Position numbers and translations under genes: made by a program. Below, in pieces: positions 33,413 to 43,300 of a DNA stretch of 64,000 nucleotides (positions within the stretch are counted from its first letter, which is position 1; each line of letters starts with the position of its first letter). The stretch comes from Tipula vernalis. Lineage: Eukaryota > Arthropoda > Insecta > Diptera > Tipulidae. Below the pieces are notes generated by a model. That model saw nothing but the letters and a program-made list of their open reading frames with translations. It made no database searches and was not told where the DNA came from. The stretch covers positions 21,101,653 through 21,165,652 of the forward strand of contig OY282560.1 of the NCBI GenBank assembly GCA_958295665.1, given 5' to 3'.

Positions 33413-36005
33413 CTAGAAAAACGATAATAAAAAATAAAAATATAAAAATTGTATATTTCGTTTGACACAATTACACATTGGTATTATTAAATCTGTTCAC
33501 CTTCGACTGAAGTGAAATTATTCTTTTTAGGCGGATCGTACATATGCATAATAAATGTAAAGATTATAGCGACACACAGAGGAAATAATAATTTATTTTA
33601 ATAACACAATTTAATGAGTTGACGAACAGAATAGTACTGACCATCAGACGACCACCTTCGAAGGATAAATTACAGAAATTTTCACTCGAGTAATTCGCAA
33701 TTCATTTATGACTTCAATTCAAAACTGAACTGAGCGCGCCAGTCTCACATAAACCAATAATCAAATACATATAAAGCAAAAAAAAAAAAAAAAAGTTACA
33801 TATTGTTATTAATACCATCTAAGGAATTCGTTGTCTTAATTTTTTTTTTTTTTTACTTTTCTTATTTTCATTACATTTCTTAAATTGAATTTATTTATGG
33901 ATTTCTTCAAGTACATATAATTAAAGCTAGTTGTGTTCGCTATGGGGTTCGATATGAAAATGGTTCGCATTTTTACGCTAGCATTTTTAAAACGTGTGAA
34001 ATTAATGTAGCAGAATTTGGGCGAATGCCAAAAAATTCTCATGTATTTAAAATAAATCACGTGTTTGTACCAGTTTTAATAATACGATGGTAGTTTCGGA
34101 AGTTTTAGCTTGAAAATACAGGTTGGAAATGTTTTAGAATTTGGCAAAATTGAGTTCAACTAGAGTTAATTTTTGAGCTCTAAATTCTAAAATTTAATTT
34201 CTTGATTTAATTCGCTAATTTTGTAATTGGATTAGGGCCATGACACACATGATTAGAGCCGAAGTGTGACAAAATTAACAAGTGTGGAATCAAAGAAAAA
34301 ATTATTCAGTGAAGAAAATCGAAATTCAAAAATTACAACTCCAACAGCTACATCTAGGGCTATTTTTGAAAGGAACTTTAATTGAACTGTCAAATTAATC
34401 TGCAGTTTTAGAAGGTGCCTCACTCAATTTTAAAAAAATTTTGTACATATAAAATTGAAAATATTGGAGCCTTTGTTATCGCTGCTTGACTTTGGTCTAA
34501 AATCAAAACTTTAAAAATAACACACAGTGTGAATATTTTATTGAACTTAAAATTGTACAGTGAAATTCAAAATTTTGAGTTGTTCTTATTAAGTCCCAAA
34601 TCTCAAAGCAAACGACTATCACCGTTTAAGCTTCATAATAGTGGCTTTCCAATCGACCACCGCAAGTACTTATAAGCACTTATGGTTCATGTCTTTGTTA
34701 GATTTTCTTGTCTAGCAAAGACATGCACCATAAGAGCTTATAAGTACTTGCGGTGGTCGATTGGAAAACCACTAATAAATACAAAACTATTAATAACAAA
34801 TGAATCCACGACCACAATTAGAGATAGTTTAACTTTTGGGAATCTACATTTAGTTTGTGATGAAAACTAATTTGTGGCAATTTCGTACGTTAAATTTTAT
34901 CATTTTATGGTAATTTGAGAAGCCCCCAAAAACTTATTGAACAACCATCGTACAATGGAATTAAATTGCACTGTATTTGTGTAATCGAACACAACAAGAA
35001 AAAATAGTGACCATAATTGGTAACAAATTAAAAAGAAAAATTGAGGACAAAACTAGTACATAAACGAATACTGCACCAATAGTCTCCGATTACATGAAAT
35101 ATTTTGGGAAGTGAACGTACTAACAGCTGTTTATATAAAGTTCACTTTCTTTCGTGTTTTTTGTATTCGGCGCTATTTTTAGGGTAAATAAACCAATGAC
35201 TCTTGAAATTTTTTTTTTTTTTTATAAATTCATGGGAATTTTCGTGACATGGAAAATATTGTGCAATGCGATGGTATTGAGCCGGATATTAGTCAGGCTT
35301 GAAACATGCATATTTTTGAGTCAACAATTATATTCCGATATTCGTCTCATTCAAATAAATTACTAAAGCGCTAGAAATACATAAACAACGTTTTTTGTCT
35401 TTTCATTTTAAAATTTTTTACAGCCCTATATGGAATGTAGACCGTAACGATATCAACGAGACGGTGAGAATTAAAAAATCGAAAAAAATAAAACAAAACT
35501 TGATATTAGGCTATCAACTAATTTATAGCGACAAAAATACTATAAATATATTTTACAATTCAATCTGTAATTTAGTTTACTTGTATGTATCCACAAGAAA
35601 TGAGTCATAAACGCGGTTTAAAGATTATAGTTTCGGAAAACAGTAAAAAAATTGGTCGTTGTAAAGTAAATACCTCAAGCCTTACGTCATCAACACATTG
35701 ACACCGTTGAACAAAGATATCGATTGATAAAATGGCAATTAAAACAATTAAATTATTCCGATAAGCCAAACAATTTTGTGATAAGATTAAACATGAATAA
35801 ATTGATTGTTTGTGCTAACGTGGAATGGAACCATTTACTAAAAATTTTGCAAACCATTTTTTTTTTTGTTTTGTTATCAAAACACACAAAACAGTTCTTT
35901 AATTTACTCACCAGATAATTGATCTTCGGAGTAGTTTGCCTAAAAATATAACACATCGATATTAAATTTACCAAATTAAACAATTCTTTCCTTAATACAT
36001 ACCAT
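33000..36005 (-). CDS. Mlc-c: Myosin essential light chain, cytoplasmic (spliced)
   Basis: Coding exons on the minus strand are 36003-36005 (ATG only), 35912-35939 and 33000-33412. They join to 444 bp, or 147 residues plus stop, which is the normal length of insect Mlc-c. The protein starts [11 protein letters not shown] and continues [16 protein letters not shown] (first EF-hand, degenerate). [14 protein letters not shown] follows, then the EF-hand [16 protein letters not shown] and the C-terminus [12 protein letters not shown]. Essential light chains clamp the first IQ motif of non-muscle myosin II and other myosins, stiffening the lever arm. All introns have GT-AG ends (63 bp and 2499 bp) and matching phases. 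The lone-ATG first exon is the gene structure also seen in calmodulin. I am confident of the family; the Mlc-c rather than muscle Mlc1 choice rests on the N-terminus and C-terminal sequence. Confidence 0.93.
33501..33549 (-). CDS. Mlc-c: Alternative first coding exon of Mlc-c (candidate)
   Basis: An ATG at 33549 opens [16 protein letters not shown] and ends GAAG|GTGAAC, a good donor in phase 1. Joining to the shared acceptor at 33412 uses an 88-bp intron, keeps frame and recreates E-FQEAF at the same point as the main form. The result would be a 153-residue light chain with a proline/lysine-containing N-terminus instead of ANYSEDQLS. Upstream (33560-33745) is transcription-start-like sequence with TCAGTTCAGT near 33730. 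This suggests a second promoter inside the long intron. No transcript evidence is available here. Confidence 0.65.
33550..33760 (-). promoter_or_regulatory. Candidate internal Mlc-c promoter and 5' UTR
   Basis: Read on the minus strand, the segment has GACTGGCGCGCTCAGTTCAG near 33728, with initiator-like TCAGTT, in a locally GC-richer patch. About 180 bp further on is the alternative start codon at 33549. No TATA box is obvious. It is placed only by position and initiator resemblance. Confidence 0.35.
34639..34774. repeat. Near-perfect 136-bp hairpin in the long Mlc-c intron
   Basis: Arms 34639-34697 and 34716-34774 are 59 bp each and differ at only three positions. They start TAGTGG and meet around a short loop in which TAGA/TCTA can pair further. 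Each arm carries CCAATCGACCACCGCAAGTA. TA at both outer ends fits a very small TA-targeted MITE. If transcribed within the Mlc-c pre-mRNA (or antisense), it would fold into a long stem. Confidence 0.9.
35912..35939 (-). CDS. Mlc-c: Mlc-c second coding exon
   Basis: A 28-bp micro-exon encoding ANYSEDQLS plus one base, between acceptor TTTTTAG and donor GTGAGT. It matches the length and sense of the AxYxEDQL start of insect Mlc-c proteins and splices in phase to the shared last exon. Confidence 0.9.
36003..36005 (-). CDS. Mlc-c: Mlc-c first coding exon (ATG only)
   Basis: The start codon is followed at once by the donor GTATGT. The intron to the next exon is 63 bp. Untranslated sequence extends to higher coordinates. 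Confidence 0.8.
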
Positions 36006-36050
36006 TTTTATATTATTTAAATTATATTCCAAATCAGTCTGTCAGGCGAA

Positions 36051-36057
36051 CTTTATA
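36051..36057 (-). promoter_or_regulatory. TATA box of Mlc-c (candidate)
   Basis: CCTATAAAGTTCGCC on the minus strand lies ~50 bp upstream of the start codon. A start site roughly 25-30 bp downstream would fall in GACAGACTGATTTGG, leaving a short 5' UTR before ATG|GTATGT. Confidence 0.45.
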
Positions 36058-36069
36058 GGGCGATGTCAC

Positions 36070-36896
36070 GGTTTTGTGTGTTTCTTTCTTGATTACAAAA
36101 AAATAACAAATGGCGTTTTGATGTACGAAACACGAATTATATATAACTTCATGGTGATTCATTTTGACATTAGTTGGGTTATACAAGAAACAGCCTTATC
36201 GTATGTGTTTCATGATTTTATGCTAGTTATTGCAGGTTATTCACTTTCTTTTTTAAAATATGATAAATAAAGTGAGATTTTTAAGTAATTAATACAGAAA
36301 CAAGTAAATAATTCAGCTTTATTTCTTTAATATTTCCTTAATTCTTCTAATTGCATTCCGAACTCACAACAATTTTTTAAATTTGTAAAGTACTGTACAC
36401 ACTCCAGTAATTTTTGGTTTGATAGCAAATACAATTTTTGGTGTTGATAAATTGATTTTTTTTTAATCTTTTTTGACATTTTGACATTACATATTCTTTC
36501 GAAGGAAATAAATTGATTTATTTTTTGATCCGGATCATTTGTCACAAATCCGGATTTTTTGGCAGATTTCATAAAAATTTCACAAATACGTAGAAATGTA
36601 AACGTCAAAATTAGGTAAACAAAAATAAGTCGCTATTTTGATAAATCATTTGTGGTTCTATTTTGATGCGAATAGTTGCGTTTTAATCTTATTTAACATT
36701 TTTTATCTTTTTATGGTAAAGATTTCACAATACAATATGCAAAATGCTGTAAAATGTGAGTAAACATAACCTCGCTTTTTTATTTGTTATTTCTTTCATC
36801 AAAACAACTACAAATAAATCAATTTATTTATTTTTTTTCATATTTTTTGGCAAATAAAAAAATCGATTTTTTTTTGGAAATCGAAAGAATTTAACA
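36070..36896. other. Upstream flank of Mlc-c, no gene seen
   Basis: The open frame at 36327-36608 (minus) is lysine- and phenylalanine-rich without a motif. The rest is AT-rich. Confidence 0.4.
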
Positions 36897-37113
36897 TAAA
36901 TCCAAAGATTTTACATCCACTCGTTTCAAGCCAACCAACTCTTTCAAATGAACCGCCCCTTTTTCTATTAATGAATTGAAATATTTTTAACTTTTAAAAA
37001 TCCTAGGATTTTTATATTTCAACTTGCTAATAGAAAAGGAGTGGTCCTTTTTATCATTTGAATGGGTTGATTGGCTTAAAATAAAACGAGTGGATGTAAA
37101 ATCTGTAGATCTA
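36897..37113. mobile_element. 217-bp TA-flanked MITE
   Basis: The ends read TAAATCCAAAGATTTTAC and, in reverse complement, TAGATCTACAGATTTTAC. They are followed on both sides by ATCCACTCGTTT and then by a longer inverted match through AAGCCAA, TTCAAATGA and the TTTTCTATTA block. It is non-coding. The TA ends suggest a Tc1/mariner-mobilised MITE. Confidence 0.8.
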
Positions 37114-37417
37114 AATCCAAACTCGTATATCAACCTTGTATCATTTAAAATATTTTTTTAATTTGAATTCAGATACCACATAAAAAATAAAACTTCAAAT
37201 TTTCAATAAATATTTTTCCACTGGTGAATATTATTAATTAGGTTAGTACCAAAGAAGACAGAACCAAAATTGTTGTTCGTTATTTTGGAAATTCATACAA
37301 ACCTGTAAGTCAAAAATAAAAAGAAAGCTCTGTTATTCACCCATTTCACTGCCATGTTTGTTCGTTAAATATTATTAAGATAGAAAATATTGTAATTTGT
37401 AGGACTAGCCAGATCAG

Positions 37418-37511
37418 CCCCGAATTTCGGCTCTATGACAAATGAGAATGAGAAAGTGACAAAAACTCACGTCATTTCTCATTCTCATTCGTCATCGAAT
37501 CGAAATTCGGG
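37418..37511. repeat. 94-bp hairpin
   Basis: The arm starting CCCGAATTTCGGCTCTATGA and running through AATGAGAATGAGAAA is repeated inverted at 37470-37511 with a few differences. The loop is about 10 bp. It is a small fold-back of unknown origin. Confidence 0.75.
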
Positions 37512-38340
37512 TGCAGGAGTTGCACAATATCATAAAATTCGTTTTCAATGTATAGGGAGATTTATCAAACTGAATTAAAAAACACATTTCGGTTTCAAAA
37601 ATAATATATAAATGAAAGATCAACACAAAATTAATTATTGGAAAAGAAAAAAATGTTTACTATCTATCCTTTTGCTATAAACAAATTAATTTAAGTACAA
37701 ACACGGCATTTCATCCAGCAATGGTAACGACGACCGATAGTTCAGGACAAAAATCACTAGAAATAAAATTGCAAAACCAAAATATGTCTGGCGTCGATAG
37801 GGTTTACCAATTAGTGTCATAATATTATTTTCCTAGGAAAACTGTGAGATGGTACAAAAAAGTTGTATCCCATCTAATAGACTTATCCGTTTTTAATTCC
37901 TATTTTTTTCATAAAAGAAAAATCCCGAAAATAATCTATCTGCAATTCAGAGACTGACTGATCCGTTCACTTCTTATCATCCAAAACACTAGCCGAAGAG
38001 TTAATCTTCGAAGTTCCGAAAACCGTTTGAAAAATTTAACGATGCCTCAACAAACGTTATGTTTGAAGTGTTTCGAAACGTGGCACAAATCAAACACTGG
38101 CCCAAAACCAGAATAATTAGAAATTATTTCCAATTTTGTTTTTTAACTATTTTATTAGGCATTTTTTTGTTTACTTATCCTTTATTAAATGGAATTATTA
38201 GTAAGATGTATTGTTTGTAATTTATAATTTAATAAACGATTGAAAGAATTATGATGTTTAGTAGACTGTTAACGCAGTACTGGTTTTTTTATGCATGCAA
38301 CTTCTACAACTGGATTAACCACTGCATTTGCAGTATCATA
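37512..38340. other. Intergenic sequence, no gene seen
   Basis: No supported coding sequence, RNA gene or transposon end. AT-rich with scattered GC-richer words. Confidence 0.4.
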
Positions 38341-38350
38341 CTGTTACAAC

Positions 38351-38610
38351 AGAAGTGTCCAATAGATGATATTATGCTTTATTCGTATCCGGATATTTTT
38401 GACAAATGTTTCCCCGGCTAACTTCACTTTAATAAAATATCCATATTTTTTTTGATGACATGAGTGAACAATTTTTGTACTTGACGTATAATTTTGGTAT
38501 TTTAAACGTCAACATTACTTTTTCTTTTGATTATTTTAATATTTTTTATTAACCACTTTAATTTTGTTAACCAGAAGTGTCCAATAGATGATATTATGCT
38601 TTATTCTCTG
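38351..38610. repeat. 34-bp direct repeat flanking the Mag-like LTR start
   Basis: AGAAGTGTCCAATAGATGAT plus the following ATTATGCTTTATTC occurs at 38351-38384 and again at 38573-38606. The second copy runs into the presumed LTR. The first is truncated after TTATTC, so either an older LTR stub or a duplicated target lies upstream. Confidence 0.8.
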
Positions 38611-38748
38611 TTTGGAGAGGGCGGGAGATATGACAGAACAAGCGTGACGCTCGATATTCCTACTCCAAATTTAAGAATTAATAAATAAATAAATATATTA
38701 TAACGTCAATAAATAATATAAATCTTTTATATAGTCCATAACAAAACA
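38578..38748 (+). repeat. 5' LTR candidate, about 171 bp
   Basis: Starts TGTCCAATAGATG, ends ...CAAAACA directly before the primer site, and so has TG...CA ends. Its start is shared with the repeat at 38357-38384. Without a 3' LTR the boundaries are inferred. Confidence 0.55.
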
Positions 38749-38763
38749 TGGTGTCATATGTGG
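38749..38763 (+). other. Primer-binding site, tRNA-Leu type
   Basis: TGGTGTCATATGTGG matches TGGTGTCAGAAGTGG, the primer site used by many insect Ty3/gypsy elements, at 13 of 15 positions. Confidence 0.6.
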
Positions 38764-38893
38764 TCGAATGAATAAATATTTTCATCGAAAATACTGTTTA
38801 GTAATTTGTTGTGAACGTGGTTTATCGTGTTTAACCTCAAAAGTGTCGTGAACATTCAGTTTATATAATAACATTATTCATCATAAAATCATA

Positions 38894-39560
38894 ATGGATA
38901 AAGCATTGTTAGAATTTTTACAATCACAATCTAAAACAATAGAGCTTCTTAATAATAGATTGGAGAAAACAAATAAAAAACTCAATGAAAATGTAGCAAC
39001 TGGAAATGCTGTCGGAAATCCAGTGAATGTTCCTTGGCCAGCACCGTTGAATGTAGATACTATCGGCGATAAGTACCACAGCCAAAATGTTGATGCTATC
39101 GGCGATAAGTACCACAGCCAAAACAAGGTACATGGATTTTGGTTTGACAGATGAAGATAAAGAATCCGAAGAAAACGCTATAAAAAAAATTCGTGATTGT
39201 GTGGTAGCTAAATCCAACGTCATATACGACAGGTACATGTTTAACAGGTACATGTTAATCCTTCGATTTTTATTTGATAAGATTAAAGAACTTAGTGAAG
39301 TTGTGTAATTATGGTAATGATGATATTTCGAATGAACTGCTACGAGATCGAATAGTAGTGGGTATGAAAGATAATAATGATTCTAAAGAAGAAATTAACG
39401 GAAATTCCAGACTTGACCTTAACCAAAGCGATGGATGTTTGCAAAATTGCCGAAGTGACCCAAGATAGGTTATCAAATATGAAGAGTGATGAAACGAACG
39501 TAGCCAACCCGGTAAACAAGATTACCAATAAATCAGCGGAAAGTGTCAAACGAAAATGTA
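38894..39560 (+). pseudogene. Mag-like gag, frameshifted
   Basis: Starts MDKALLEFLQSQSKTIELL with a coiled-coil-like N-terminus. A 36-bp in-frame tandem duplication encodes DTIGDKYHSQNV/DAIGDKYHSQNK at about 39054-39125. Later pieces read RYMDFGLTDEDKESEENAIK (second frame) and DDISNELLRDRIVVGMKDNN, then LTEIPDLTLTKAMDVCKIAE. Together they match the capsid region of Mag-type gag (…ELLRDRIVVG.KD…L..PDLTL.KA...C..AE). Three frame changes break it. Confidence 0.75.
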
Positions 39561-40057
39561 AGTTTTGCGCTGCGTGGCATGTTTTTGAAAAAGGGACATG
39601 CGCCGCTTTAGGAAAAACTTGTTCAATATGTAAAAAGAAAAATCATTTAGAAGTGGCATGTTTCAAGAATAATAATAGCACCAATAAACGGAAAACGAAT
39701 CGAGTTAACGAGATCTGTAACAACAACCCGAACGGCAGTGATGAAGTTTCAAGTGAAGATGATAATGATAATCAAAAAAGTTTATTGATTGCTAAAATTG
39801 ACGGAAAATCAATGGTTTCTTCCAAGTTTAATGTAATTGCAACGTTGAAGTTAAAATTTGGAAATGTATGGAAACAGGTCGAGTGTATGTTGGACACGGG
39901 CTCAGATTCGTGTTTAGTAGGTTATAGTATGTATAAAGCATTAATGGGCCAGAAAAATCCAGTAGTCTCCAAATCGAAATATGAACTGATTGATTTCAAC
40001 GGGAATTCCATTAAAACTATTGTAGAAGTTAAGATCCCGTGTGAAATTAATAAATAG
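39377..40057 (+). pseudogene. Mag-like gag zinc knuckles and aspartic protease
   Basis: The frame first completes gag, with CKFCAAWHVFEKGTC and CSICKKKNHLEVAC (two CCHC-type knuckles typical of the Mag group). After an acidic linker it enters the protease with VECMLDTGSDSCLVGYSMY (catalytic D-T-G). It ends with an in-frame TAG at 40055-40057, after which the same frame continues as RT. That stop may be decay; I see no readthrough signal. Confidence 0.8.
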
Positions 40058-40069
40058 CGGTATACTCTT

Positions 40070-41119
40070 TTGTTTCAAGTTGTCAACAGAAATCATGGTC
40101 TATTGTTGTCATCAAACGCATGCTCTGCATTAAAATTAGTTAAGTACAGTGACGAAGTTAAAATTTATCCAAGGAATTTCGAATATAATCATCTGCAAGT
40201 TATTGAAACAGTTAGGAAAACGGATGCCAGTCCTGAATTTGACAAAATAGATGCTGAGCGAATTATCGAAAAATATAACGATGTATTTGGGGACTATGGT
40301 CTCCTTCCAGGAGAAGTTGAGCTGGAGATAGATAAAGATGTCAAACCAGTTATACAAAGAGCGCGTCGTATTCCAGTGATTTATAGGGATAAGTTGAAAG
40401 TTGAACTCAAAAAATTAGTTCAAGACGGAATTATCGAAAAGATAACGAAACATACGGATTGGGTTAGTAATGTTTTGATTGTTAAAAAACCGAATTCATT
40501 TCGAATATGCTTAGATCCAATTCCTCTCAATAAAGCTCTAAAGAGACCAAATTATCAATTTACTACAGTTGATGAAATTTTACCAGAACTGGGGAAGGCT
40601 CAAGTTTTCTCAACGTGGAACGCAGCAAGGGGTTTCTGGCAAGTAAAATTAACAAAATCCAGCAGTGAATTGACATGCTTTTGGACGCCATTTGGACGCT
40701 ACGTCTGGAAACGCTTACCTTTTGGCATTTGTTCAGCGCCTGAAATTTTCCAGATGAAGATGTACGAAATGACACATGATCTTAAAGGTGTAGAGGTGTT
40801 AGCAGATGATCTTTTGATTTACGGAAGCGGTGATAACAAAGAGGAGGCGCTTATTGACCATAATAAAAATTTAGAAAGTTTAATGATTCGACTTCGACAG
40901 TATAATTGTAAATTAAATAAATCAAAATTGAAGTTATGCCAGTCATCTGTAAAATTCTTTGGTCATATTCTATCAAATGAAGGCCTTAAAGCAGATACAT
41001 CAAAAATCAGTGCTATTCAAAATATGAAATCTCCAGAAAATAAAAACGATCTTCAACGATTTATGGGCATGATCAATTATCTAGCGAGATACATAAAAGA
41101 TTTAAGCACATATTGTTGA
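40070..41119 (+). pseudogene. Mag-like reverse transcriptase
   Basis: Motifs in order: ARRIPVIYRDKLKVELKKLV near residues 93-112, SFRICLDPIPLNKALKR, FTTVDEILPELGKAQVFSTW (followed by the first catalytic site, here WNAARGFWQV where D is usual), FGRYVWKRLPFGICSAPEIF, the active site VLADDLLIYGSGD, and SVKFFGHILSNEGLKAD. The first catalytic aspartate appears replaced (STWNAARGF versus the usual SxLDxxxGF). A frameshift at ~41115 breaks the link to RNase H. Confidence 0.9.
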
Positions 41120-42387
41120 AAGATACTCCTTGGATTTGGACAAAAACTCAGGAGGATGAGTTCAAAAAATTAAAGTTCCTAGTTGGGAATGTTAAAACCT
41201 TGAAGTATTTTGACTGTACTAAGCCAATTACAATAGAGTGTGATTCGAGTAGCTCTGGCTTGGGCGCTGCATTATTTCAACAAGACGATATTATCGCATA
41301 TGCTTCCAGAACATTGATGGCTACAGAGCGCAATTATGCTCAGATAGAGAAAGAGTTGCTCGCGATTGTGTTTGCGTGCATCAGGTTCGACCAGATGATC
41401 GTTGGTCATATGTATACCGTAAAAACTGATCACAAGCCTTTGATCAATATTTTTCAAAAGCCATTGCTTAAAGCACCGAAGCGACTTCAGTTAATGTTAA
41501 TGATCCTGCAACGTTATTCTTTAAAATTGGAGTTTATAGAAGGAAAAAACAATATTATTGCAGATACACTACCAAGAATACCAGTAGAAAATGATGATAA
41601 TGATATAATACCTCGTGAAAAAAAATGTATACATCTAATTGAGAATGTTAATCCAGTACAAGGGCTAAATATAACCGACGAAAGAATAGAAAATATTAGC
41701 CAGGTAACTCAAAATGACAGATCTTTACAAAAACTTATTCAACTAATCACATACGGATGGCCGAATAATATTAGAAACGTTCCTGAGGAAGTTCAACTTT
41801 ATTATAAATTTAAAAATGACCTTTCAACACAAAACGGATTGATATTTATGGAGAATAGAATTTTAATTCCATGCGAATTAAGAAAATTGATACGTACAAA
41901 CGTACATTTGAGTCATAATGGTGTTGAGTCAACTCTTCGGCTCGCAAGGGAGAATGTTTTCTGGCCAGGTATGAGTTCTGAGATTCGGGAAATGGTAAAA
42001 AAATGTGATATTTGTGCAAAATATGCAAGTTCTCTTGCAAAACCACCGATGCTGTCTCACGATATCGCAACTTACCCATTTCAATTCATATCGATGGATC
42101 TATTTTTCACTCATTATAAAGGAAAACAAACAAAATTATTAGTAACTGTATGCCACTACTCGGATTATATTGAGCTGGATATATTAAATGATATGACTTC
42201 CAATTCAGTTGTTAACGTATGCAAACGCCATTTCAGGCGCTATGGAATACCTCGAAGCGTCTTAACAGATAATGGAACAAACTTTGTTAGTAAAGAGTTC
42301 GCATATTTTGCTTCGCAGTGGAAATTTACCCATGTTGTTTCTTCACCACATTATCATCAAAGCAATGGTAAAGGTGATCAGCTGTAA
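41113..42387 (+). pseudogene. Mag-like RNase H and integrase
   Basis: RNase H shows TIECDSSSSGLGAALFQ, ERNYAQIEKELLAIVFA and TDHKPL. The integrase zinc finger is LSHNGVESTLRLARENVFWP with KKCDICAKY (HHCC). The catalytic core has FISMDLFFTH (first D) and RSVLTDNGTNFVSKEF (second D). The third acidic site, normally GKAE, reads GKGD and is followed by a frameshift and stop, so the integrase is inactive. A DTLPRIP cleavage-like segment sits between the two domains. Confidence 0.9.
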
Positions 42388-42446
42388 AAATAGCCAAACG
42401 CCTAATACAAAAAAGTGAAGATAGTGGCGAAGATATCTGGTATTCT

Positions 42447-42730
42447 TTGTTACATTGGCGGAATATTCCTAACAAAACAAATTCGAGCCCAGCTCAGAGA
42501 ATGCTGTCAAGAAGAACGCGAAGAGGAATACCTTCAATAACATCGAATTTTAAACCCGAAATAATTAAAAATGTTTCGGAGAAACTGGAAGAGAATCGAC
42601 GTCGAGCCAAATACTATTATGACCAAAAAACGAAATCTATTCCACCATTGACTATTGGACAACCAGTATTTGTTCAATTAAATCCCGATAATAATAAACT
42701 ATGGACAAAAGAGACCATAAAAAATATATA
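42447..42730 (+). pseudogene. Mag-like integrase C-terminal domain
   Basis: Continues the integrase after the break: LHWRNIPNKTNSSPAQRMLS (the usual WRN.P...SPAQ.L..R block) and RRAKYYYDQKTK. It then reads IGQPVFVQLNPDNNKLWTKE, the GPF/Y-like end of Mag elements. After about 42720 the sequence turns AT-rich and unrelated. Confidence 0.85.
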
Positions 42731-42937
42731 TTCTTATTTTTATAAATATTCTTATTTTTTTTATTTCAAGTATAGTTTGTTTGTTTGTTTCTATTTTTGC
42801 AATCTTTCGCCGGGCTTAGGGCACTCCCAACTCTTTCACAGTTCGCGCTTTTTACGTCCTACTTTATGCAGTAGCCAAATCGAGGACGTACGGCTATAAG
42901 CCCGTTTTGCGTAGACCACCTGCACATTGCATTGCTG

Positions 42938-43104
42938 GGGCCCTATTCTCAAATTCCACATCCATTTTCCACATGTGGACATCTGTCAAAATTCATAAAA
43001 ACGTTCGGAAATTGTAATTCGTATATAAAACAAATGGGGCATAGACATTTTCCTATATGGGGAATTGCTTCCACCTGCTTATACCCATTCGGAAATATTC
43101 CTTT
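42938..43104. mobile_element. Partial copy of the 20.3-kb MITE
   Basis: GGGCCCTATTCTCAAATTCC begins a close match to the left end of the MITE at 20304, through ATGTGGACATCTGTCAAAAT and TCATAAAAAC. The inner part, with TGCTTATACCCATTCGGAAA, is in the opposite orientation to the other copy. The second terminal repeat is missing. Confidence 0.8.
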
Positions 43105-43107
43105 AGT

Positions 43108-43300
43108 TGATCACAAAGGTGTGTCGGCCCATGGATTCAGCAATCTCAACCAAAAGGGTCAGAGTTGTGTTAATCTTCATCACCGATCGTAATCAGATGA
43201 TGAATAATCCCTTTTGAATCCTGCCCCTCTAGGTATTAGAACTCGGTACCTCACGATCCAAACGCCGCATTTCTAAGCACTGTGCCGTTTGGACGGACCT
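43108..43300 (-). mobile_element. tRNA-derived SINE-like head
   Basis: On the minus strand CGGCACAGTGCTTAGAAATG resembles a pol III A box (cAGTGgTTAG). About 20 bp on, GAGTTCTAATACC resembles a B box (GGTTCGAATCC). The body then continues to about 43108 as non-coding sequence. This arrangement matches a degenerate tRNA-derived SINE. It is too diverged for a functional tRNA, and the end is cut by the MITE. Confidence 0.5.

Larger units (their letters stand above)
38578..42730 (+). mobile_element. Ty3/gypsy retrotransposon, Mag-like, one LTR missing
   Basis: The element has a short 5' LTR candidate, a primer site, gag with zinc knuckles, protease, RT, RNase H and integrase in standard order on the plus strand. 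RT and integrase sequence style fits the Mag lineage. Coding is interrupted at several points: about 39135, 39300, 39370, 40055, 41115 and 42375. The integrase C-terminus ends near 42720 in AT-rich sequence and no 3' LTR was found. MITE and SINE-like sequences follow within 220 bp, so the 3' end was lost. Confidence 0.85.

Noticed and set aside
33413..33470. Extension of the Mlc-c open frame with its own ATG at 33470
   Set aside because: The segment before FQEAF is intron (TTTTCTAG acceptor); the spliced exons give the family N-terminus.
35754..35983. Open frames on both strands around Mlc-c exon 2
   Set aside because: They cross defined splice sites and have no conserved sequence apart from the 28-bp exon.
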